Source of the DNA: Candidatus Phaeomarinibacter sp.
GTDB taxonomy: Bacteria; Pseudomonadota; Alphaproteobacteria; CGMCC-115125
Reading direction: 5' to 3'
NCBI GenBank assembly: GCA_028279995.1
Contig: JANQMQ010000384.1
Location: 1-14,109 of the forward strand
DNA: 14,109 nt
Part shown: positions 13,373-14,109 of the stretch, piece after piece
How the letters are laid out: the number at the start of each line of letters is the position of its first letter
Position numbering within the stretch: position 1 is the stretch's first letter
Position numbers and translations under genes: made by a program
The notes under the pieces: generated by a model
Seen by the model: the letters and a program-made list of their open reading frames with translations, nothing else
What the model was told of the DNA's origin: nothing
Database searches by the model: none

Positions 13373-14109
13373 ATGTCCCAGTCAGTCGACACATCTGCAA
13401 GCCATCTCACGACGGTGGACCCGGTCTGGGCCCGTATTCGTCAGGAGGCGGAGGCGTCTGCTGCGGCAGAACCGATTCTTGCCAGTTACCTGCACGCGGC
13501 CATCCTGAATCATCGCAGTTTTGAAAGTTCGCTCGCCTATCATCTGGCGGAAGAACTCGGCAACAAGCAGGCAGGCGCCATGTTGTTGCAGCAGGTGTTT
13601 GATGAAGCCTATGAGGATACGCCCGACATTGCCGATATGGCGCGGGCCGACCTTATGGCGGTGGTCGACCGCGATCCGGCCTGCGACTTCTTCCTGCAGC
13701 CGCTGCTTTACTTCAAGGGCTTCCAGGCGCTGCAGTGCTACCGCGTTGCCCATTGGTGCTGGACCCGGGACCGGCTGGCGATGGCCTATCATCTTCAAAG
13801 CCGTATCTCGGAAGCCTATGGCGTGGACATTCACCCCAATGCGAAGATCGGCCGTGGTGTGATGATGGACCACGCAACCTCGATCGTCATCGGCGAGACA
13901 GCGGTGGTGGGCGATGACGTCTCCATGCTGCATTCCGTCACGCTCGGCGGCACCGGCAAGGAAGACGGCGACCGTCATCCGAAGATCGGCCGCGGCGTGC
14001 TGCTCGGCGCCGGTGCCAAGGTGCTGGGCAATATCAGCATCGGCGATTGCTCGCGCGTTGCTGCGGGCTCCGTTGTCACCAAGGACGTGCCGAAGAACAC
14101 CACTGTTGC
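13373..14109 (+). CDS. cysE: serine O-acetyltransferase, 3'-truncated
   Basis: First 245 codons of serine acetyltransferase, which makes O-acetylserine from L-serine and acetyl-CoA, the committed step of cysteine synthesis; the frame runs off the right edge (the E. coli enzyme is 273 residues). The helical N-terminal domain (about 15-140) contains SFESSLAYHLAEELG. It is followed by the left-handed beta-helix of hexapeptide repeats: VDIHPNAKIGRG, MMDHATSIVIGETAVVG, LGGTGKEDGDRHPKIGRG and LGAGAKVLGN. Catalytic Asp152 (DIHP) and His167 (MDH) match Asp143 and His158 of E. coli CysE. GGGAGG (13362-13367) lies 5 nt before the ATG. The C-terminal tail that binds cysteine synthase is outside the window. 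This is the only plain housekeeping gene here. Confidence 0.95.
   Translation, partial: MSQSVDTSASHLTTVDPVWARIRQEAEASAAAEPILASYLHAAILNHRSFESSLAYHLAEELGNKQAGAMLLQQVFDEAYEDTPDIADMARADLMAVVDRDPACDFFLQPLLYFKGFQALQCYRVAHWCWTRDRLAMAYHLQSRISEAYGVDIHPNAKIGRGVMMDHATSIVIGETAVVGDDVSMLHSVTLGGTGKEDGDRHPKIGRGVLLGAGAKVLGNISIGDCSRVAAGSVVTKDVPKNTTV

Noticed and set aside
1..14109. Defence island, CRISPR, mobile element or toxin-antitoxin system
   Set aside because: No repeat-spacer array, transposase, integrase, nuclease, or short overlapping toxin/antitoxin pair is visible; all sizeable genes are metabolic, transport, envelope or regulatory.

Overview
The window is GC-rich, densely packed bacterial DNA with Shine-Dalgarno sites ahead of most genes. 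It looks like the chromosome of an alphaproteobacterium, possibly of the Parvibaculum/Rhodobiales or Hyphomonas type. That placement rests on the TorF-type putative porin, the codon bias and the mix of SDR, crotonase, thioesterase and DUF427 genes; it is an inference and no marker gene fixes the genus. There is no rRNA, complete tRNA, IS element, phage gene or CRISPR array.

Layout. (1) 3-2444, + strand: two tandem paralogous MFS transporters of the GPH/MFS_2 type, the first cut by the window edge. (2) 2459-4702, - strand: an M20-family amidohydrolase (GTG start) followed by an SDR oxidoreductase. Divergent from them is an alpha/beta hydrolase (4791-5549, +). (3) 5557-6415: a strong hairpin terminator and a TorF-family outer-membrane protein (-). 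(4) 6416-6847: a 432-bp non-coding, AT-richer stretch with several inverted repeats and a 26-bp perfect palindrome that looks like a terminator. (5) 6848-8077, - strand: SDR then RidA-family protein. Divergent from them (+) are a DUF427 protein and a small secreted protein of unknown function. (6) 9175-11627: a TetR regulator and an SDR (-), divergent from a TesB-like acyl-CoA thioesterase (+), with operator-like repeats between. (7) 11653-13244, - strand: an alpha/beta hydrolase whose stop overlaps the start of a crotonase-fold protein (ATGA). (8) 13373 to the end, +: serine acetyltransferase CysE, cut by the window edge.

How the genes may work together. Most products are small-molecule enzymes: three SDRs, two alpha/beta hydrolases, an amidohydrolase, a crotonase, a thioesterase and two sugar-type symporters. 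This reads as an accessory catabolic or lipid-modifying region, with cysE as the only clear housekeeping gene. The 9175-13244 block (TetR, SDR, thioesterase, crotonase, hydrolase) suggests metabolism of acyl-CoA thioesters, with the TetR protein probably controlling its own operon and the divergent thioesterase. No substrate can be read from the sequence.

Most notable points. The crotonase has alanine at both positions of the canonical hydratase glutamates. The RidA-family protein lacks the arginine needed for imine deamination. The TetR/thioesterase spacer carries a repeated operator-like motif. The 432-bp gap holds several inverted repeats. I did not find a clearly new multi-gene system such as defence, a mobile element or a toxin-antitoxin pair.
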